Shown here: positions 36,305-40,079 of the stretch, piece by piece
Layout of the letters: each line of letters starts with the position of its first letter
How positions within the stretch are numbered: the first letter of the stretch is position 1
From: Candidatus Peregrinibacteria bacterium CG10_big_fil_rev_8_21_14_0_10_42_8
GTDB lineage: Bacteria; Patescibacteriota; Gracilibacteria; Peribacterales; Peribacteraceae
Assembly (NCBI GenBank): GCA_002772815.1
Contig: PFDQ01000041.1
Coordinates: forward strand, 1-40,079
Direction of reading: 5' to 3'
DNA: 40,079 nt
Program-made: the position numbers and the translations under genes
The notes under the pieces: generated by a model
What the model saw: only the letters and a program-made list of their open reading frames with translations
Databases searched by the model: none
Told to the model about the DNA's origin: nothing

Positions 36305-38569
36305 ATGTCTACAAAGCAAGAGATCATTACGGCGAACTTAAATGACCCGCAAAAAGCCGCTGTTCTCCATGGAGATGGGCCACTACTCATTCTTGCAGGT
36401 GCAGGTAGCGGAAAGACAAAAGCACTCACCCATCGTATTGCAAAGCTTATCGCTGAGGGTGTTCCACCTTGGCAGATCTTGTCTGTGACGTTTACAAACA
36501 AAGCAGCTCTAGAGATGAAAGAGCGTATTGAGAAACTCCTAGAAGTAACCGAAGGAAGTGGTCTCAATAACCAATGGGAAACAACCACCGGAACAATGCC
36601 AACGATGGGAACGTTCCACAGTATCTGCGCACGTATCTTACGGCGAGATATTGATAAGATTGGCCGAGACCGTAGCTACGTTATTTACGACACAGACGAC
36701 CAGCAACGCCTCATGAAAATGATCCTTAAAGAAATGGGATTGGAAGATGAAGACCTCAAGCCAAAAGCAGCACTTGGCTACATCAGTCGTTTTAAAAGCG
36801 AAGCACTTACACCAAAGCAAGCCGAGTCTGAGGCTTCAACTGCTCGCATGCAGCACGTTGTAAGCGCATATAAGAAATATCAAAAAGCACTCTTTGAGGC
36901 AAATGCACTAGACTTCGATGATATCCTACTCGAAACCGTTCGGCTCTTTACAGAAGTTCCAGCAGTACTCGAAAAATACCAGAACACATGGAAGTACTTA
37001 CACGTTGATGAGTATCAAGATACAAACCACGTGCAGTATCTTTTCATTACATTGCTTGCAAAGAAATATGGAAACCTTTGTGTTATTGGAGACCCAGACC
37101 AATCTATCTATGCATTCCGTGGAGCAGATATTCGAAATATTCTTGAATTTGAAAAAGAGTACAAAGAAGCAGCACACATCAAGCTTGAACAAAACTACCG
37201 CTCTACCCAAGTCATCCTTGATGCTGCTGACTGTATTATTTCAGTAAACCCTGGACGACCAGAAAAGAAAATGTGGTCAGAGAAAAAAGAAGGCCCAAAA
37301 GTCATTATCCAAGAAGTGGCAGATGAAAAAAAAGAGGCTATGGAAGCAATACGTGCAGTGGAAAACATCCAAGGGAAAGGTGTGAAGCTGAGCGACCAAG
37401 TAATCCTCTACCGTACCAATGCGCAGTCGCGCCTATTTGAAGAAGCATGCCTAAGGCGAGCAATCCCCTACCGTATTGTTGGTGGAATGAAATTCTACGC
37501 ACGACGCGAAGTAAAAGACATGCTTGGGTACTTGCACGCAATCTTAAACCCAAACGATAGCGTCGCACTGCTTCGCATTATTAATGTTCCATCACGAAAG
37601 ATTGGACTTACCACTCTTGGAAGATTGCAGGCATACAGTACGGACAATAACATCTCTTTATGGGATGCTATCCAGCAAATCGATTTTATTCCAGACATTA
37701 ATGCACCTACAAAGGAACGCATTGCAAAATTTGCAGACCTCATTTTGAAGTACCAAGAGAAAGCAAAGACAGAAGTCGTGTCAGAGCTCATGGGGCACCT
37801 TATGCATGCGATAGACATCGAGCATTGGTTACGAGATGGCAGCGAAGAAGGAGAAGCCAGATGGGAAAACGTACAGGAACTTAAAAGCGTCATGCACAAA
37901 TATGACGGACTAGAGCCAATATCGAGCCTTACAAGCTTCCTCGAAGAAGTCGCACTTGTTTCTGAAGTTGATAAACTCCAAGACGACAGTGACGCACTAA
38001 CCCTTATGACCCTTCATCTCTGCAAAGGACTGGAATTTAAACACGTTGTTATTGCAGGCTGTGAAGAAGGAATCTTCCCACATGCAAACTGCGCATTCGA
38101 CAGAGAGCAGTTAGAAGAAGAGCGTCGCATTATGTACGTTGGCATGACACGAGCACGAACATATCTACAACTGATGCATGCAAATTCTCGTATGCTCTGG
38201 GGTCAGACACAGGCAAATGTTCCTAGTCGGTTCCTGGAAGACATCCCTGAAAGCTGCGTAGAAAGGCGAACAGATAATGTTTTAAGTGCATTCGCACATG
38301 CTAGCCAAAGAGGTGCCGACGCCATTGGTACAGGTACCCATCAAAGCAGGCACAGTGATAACCTCAAAGTGGAATTCAACCAAGATATCGATTACTCAAA
38401 TGATGGCTTTAACCAAGAGGCAGAACTGACAGTTGGGTGCCGTGTATCACATAAAACATTTGGCAACGGAACAGTGAAATCCCTCCGTGGAGACCTTGTC
38501 GAAATCTCTTTTGATAATGGACAACTAAAGACACTTGCGATGAGCATCGCACCACTTCGTCTTATCTAG
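36305..38569 (+). CDS. pcrA: UvrD/PcrA-type superfamily 1 DNA helicase
   Basis: LNDPQKAAVLHGDGPLLILAGAGSGKTKALTHRIAKLI, VTFTNKAALEMKERI, VDEYQDTNHVQY, VIGDPDQSIYAFRGADIRNI, LEQNYRST, MTLHLCKGLEFKHVVIAGCEEGIFPH. Confidence 0.95.
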   Translation: MSTKQEIITANLNDPQKAAVLHGDGPLLILAGAGSGKTKALTHRIAKLIAEGVPPWQILSVTFTNKAALEMKERIEKLLEVTEGSGLNNQWETTTGTMPTMGTFHSICARILRRDIDKIGRDRSYVIYDTDDQQRLMKMILKEMGLEDEDLKPKAALGYISRFKSEALTPKQAESEASTARMQHVVSAYKKYQKALFEANALDFDDILLETVRLFTEVPAVLEKYQNTWKYLHVDEYQDTNHVQYLFITLLAKKYGNLCVIGDPDQSIYAFRGADIRNILEFEKEYKEAAHIKLEQNYRSTQVILDAADCIISVNPGRPEKKMWSEKKEGPKVIIQEVADEKKEAMEAIRAVENIQGKGVKLSDQVILYRTNAQSRLFEEACLRRAIPYRIVGGMKFYARREVKDMLGYLHAILNPNDSVALLRIINVPSRKIGLTTLGRLQAYSTDNNISLWDAIQQIDFIPDINAPTKERIAKFADLILKYQEKAKTEVVSELMGHLMHAIDIEHWLRDGSEEGEARWENVQELKSVMHKYDGLEPISSLTSFLEEVALVSEVDKLQDDSDALTLMTLHLCKGLEFKHVVIAGCEEGIFPHANCAFDREQLEEERRIMYVGMTRARTYLQLMHANSRMLWGQTQANVPSRFLEDIPESCVERRTDNVLSAFAHASQRGADAIGTGTHQSRHSDNLKVEFNQDIDYSNDGFNQEAELTVGCRVSHKTFGNGTVKSLRGDLVEISFDNGQLKTLAMSIAPLRLI

Positions 38570-40079
38570 AGTAGTACGTACCTCGTGCAATAGGAGTGGC
38601 ATTCATATCTATCCATGTGAATGTTGTCACGCCATCAGACCACGAAATTGACCCTGCACTACTAATAGTTCCTGGGTCGTTAATAGTAAGTCTCAATGCT
38701 GCCTTTTGTGAGGCCTCTGGCACAGATACATCTGCAAAAAGACGGAGTGTCCGTGGACCATCATCCAAACGACCGAAGCTATCTGGTAGACCACTACACG
38801 TAAGCTGATCACCCGAAACACTACACGCTAAGCGCTCCGTACTACCATCCACCTTCATACCAACATTTGAAATCGTCACATTACCAAGCTGTTCTATCTG
38901 AAACACAATAGACATGAGCTTTACCTGCGCAGCACTATGGCCAGTAACACCCTCAAAAGAAAACGCTCCGATCTCTGTATCATTTGAACTAAAGAGCACG
39001 TCATTTGCGACTCCTGCATTACGAATACTGGTAATACCAGACTGTGCAACGGTCGAAGCTGCAAATACATCGGTACTACTCGTAAACACCTGATAATCAT
39101 TAGAGCTCCAAAAACCAACTCCTTCGATACCCATTTGGTCTATCTGTAACGATCCACCACTGATGCCCCCTGCATCCTGATCTTTCAAAACTGCACGAAT
39201 ATAAATGCTGTACGGCTCACGGCGCTCAAGAATGATATCTTTATTTTTCACATTGATCGAATACCGCGTATTTCCAGAAACAGAAGCATCAACAGAAGCG
39301 CGTCCAATCAAAGCACCATCATGGTCGTACACATTAAGAACGCTAATAGAAGAATTCGCAGCAACAAGATCAATGATAAATTTATGTGCAATAATCCCCT
39401 CTGCATTTGGGAAAAATTCTGCAGCGCCAAGAACATGCGTTACCTTTCCAAGGATAAGAACGGAGTCGTTACTCGTCACGTCATGAATAAAAGGATCGTA
39501 TGCGATAGAAGAATAGGAAGACTGCGAAGACTGCGAAGACTGCGAAGAAGATGAAGGTGGATCAAAGACGACGCGGACAGGAATATCTGGGTGAGCTTCT
39601 GCATAACGAAGATCTTCAAGTTCACCTTTAGAATGCGCCAAAAACGCAACAACCAATCGTGCCATTTGCCCGCGTGTTAATGCAGAACCTGGAGAAGAAT
39701 CATCTAAATCTAAACCCATAGACTGCACTGTGCTTGTGTATTTTTCATACCACTGCCCATCGACTGACTGTAATGGGATATCATAAATATTCGACAGAAT
39801 CTTTACTGCTTCTTCATATTTTACAGATCGTACTGGCTGAAATTCCCACAAGTTAGAATCGACATTGGCAATGGCATTACCACTCACAATGCCAAGCGAC
39901 TTTGCCCTGCATACTGATTCTGCAAACCAAATATTAGGATCGACATCAGGGAAACATCGTGTATCCCCAACAGTTGTAAGAGAAGGTAAAAGCCCCATCG
40001 CAATCTTCATAAATTCTGCTCTATTAATTGGAGTACTCGACTTAAACGTTCCATCAGGATTTCCTTTTACAATACCAAG
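38562..40079 (-). CDS. SLH-domain surface protein (partial, N-terminus off the window)
   Basis: Reading frame continues upstream of the listed Met to the window edge (LGIVKGNPDGTFKSSTPINRAEFMKIAMGLL...), giving one SLH repeat tail plus CFPDVDPNIWFAESVCRAKSLGIVSG...; Ser/Gln linker SSSSQSSQSSQSSYSS. Confidence 0.85.
   Translation of the reverse strand, partial: LGIVKGNPDGTFKSSTPINRAEFMKIAMGLLPSLTTVGDTRCFPDVDPNIWFAESVCRAKSLGIVSGNAIANVDSNLWEFQPVRSVKYEEAVKILSNIYDIPLQSVDGQWYEKYTSTVQSMGLDLDDSSPGSALTRGQMARLVVAFLAHSKGELEDLRYAEAHPDIPVRVVFDPPSSSSQSSQSSQSSYSSIAYDPFIHDVTSNDSVLILGKVTHVLGAAEFFPNAEGIIAHKFIIDLVAANSSISVLNVYDHDGALIGRASVDASVSGNTRYSINVKNKDIILERREPYSIYIRAVLKDQDAGGISGGSLQIDQMGIEGVGFWSSNDYQVFTSSTDVFAASTVAQSGITSIRNAGVANDVLFSSNDTEIGAFSFEGVTGHSAAQVKLMSIVFQIEQLGNVTISNVGMKVDGSTERLACSVSGDQLTCSGLPDSFGRLDDGPRTLRLFADVSVPEASQKAALRLTINDPGTISSAGSISWSDGVTTFTWIDMNATPIARGTYYSR

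Noticed and set aside
39515-39548. 9-bp tandem repeat (actgcgaag)n
   Set aside because: Encodes the Ser/Gln linker of the SLH protein; ordinary low-complexity linker expansion.

Overview
The window looks like a gene-dense chromosomal segment of a bacterium with a Patescibacteria/CPR (Peregrinibacteria-like) feel. That placement is inference from content only. The standard code fits, and most genes are intact.

Core genes recognised: tRNA-Cys, secF, tig (trigger factor), a RelA/SpoT homolog, dtd, rplJ-rplL with an L10-type leader/attenuator, lexA-dinB, valS, pnp, rpsO, an RmuC-like gene and a UvrD/PcrA helicase. There are also several surface or secreted proteins (FnIII/Ig-like, LCP, SLH, lipoprotein) and small membrane proteins.

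Best candidates for a second look:
(1) A ~400 nt promoter- and terminator-bounded structured RNA candidate on the minus strand at ~6836-7233, in an unusually large intergenic gap.
(2) A 1106-aa protein with a helical N-terminus, a Gly/Ala-rich hydrophobic segment, a Pro-rich linker and a C-terminal domain that resembles HopA1-type effector domains.
(3) A 36-bp extended dyad over the -10 element of the lexA-dinB promoter.
(4) A Rel enzyme whose HD hydrolase dyad is lost (HD to SH) while its synthetase motifs are intact.
(5) Short mobile/palindromic repeats, two of them apparently inserted in frame inside dinB and valS.
(6) A Cys-rich small membrane protein next to a MerT-like membrane protein.
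(7) Several near-leaderless promoters.
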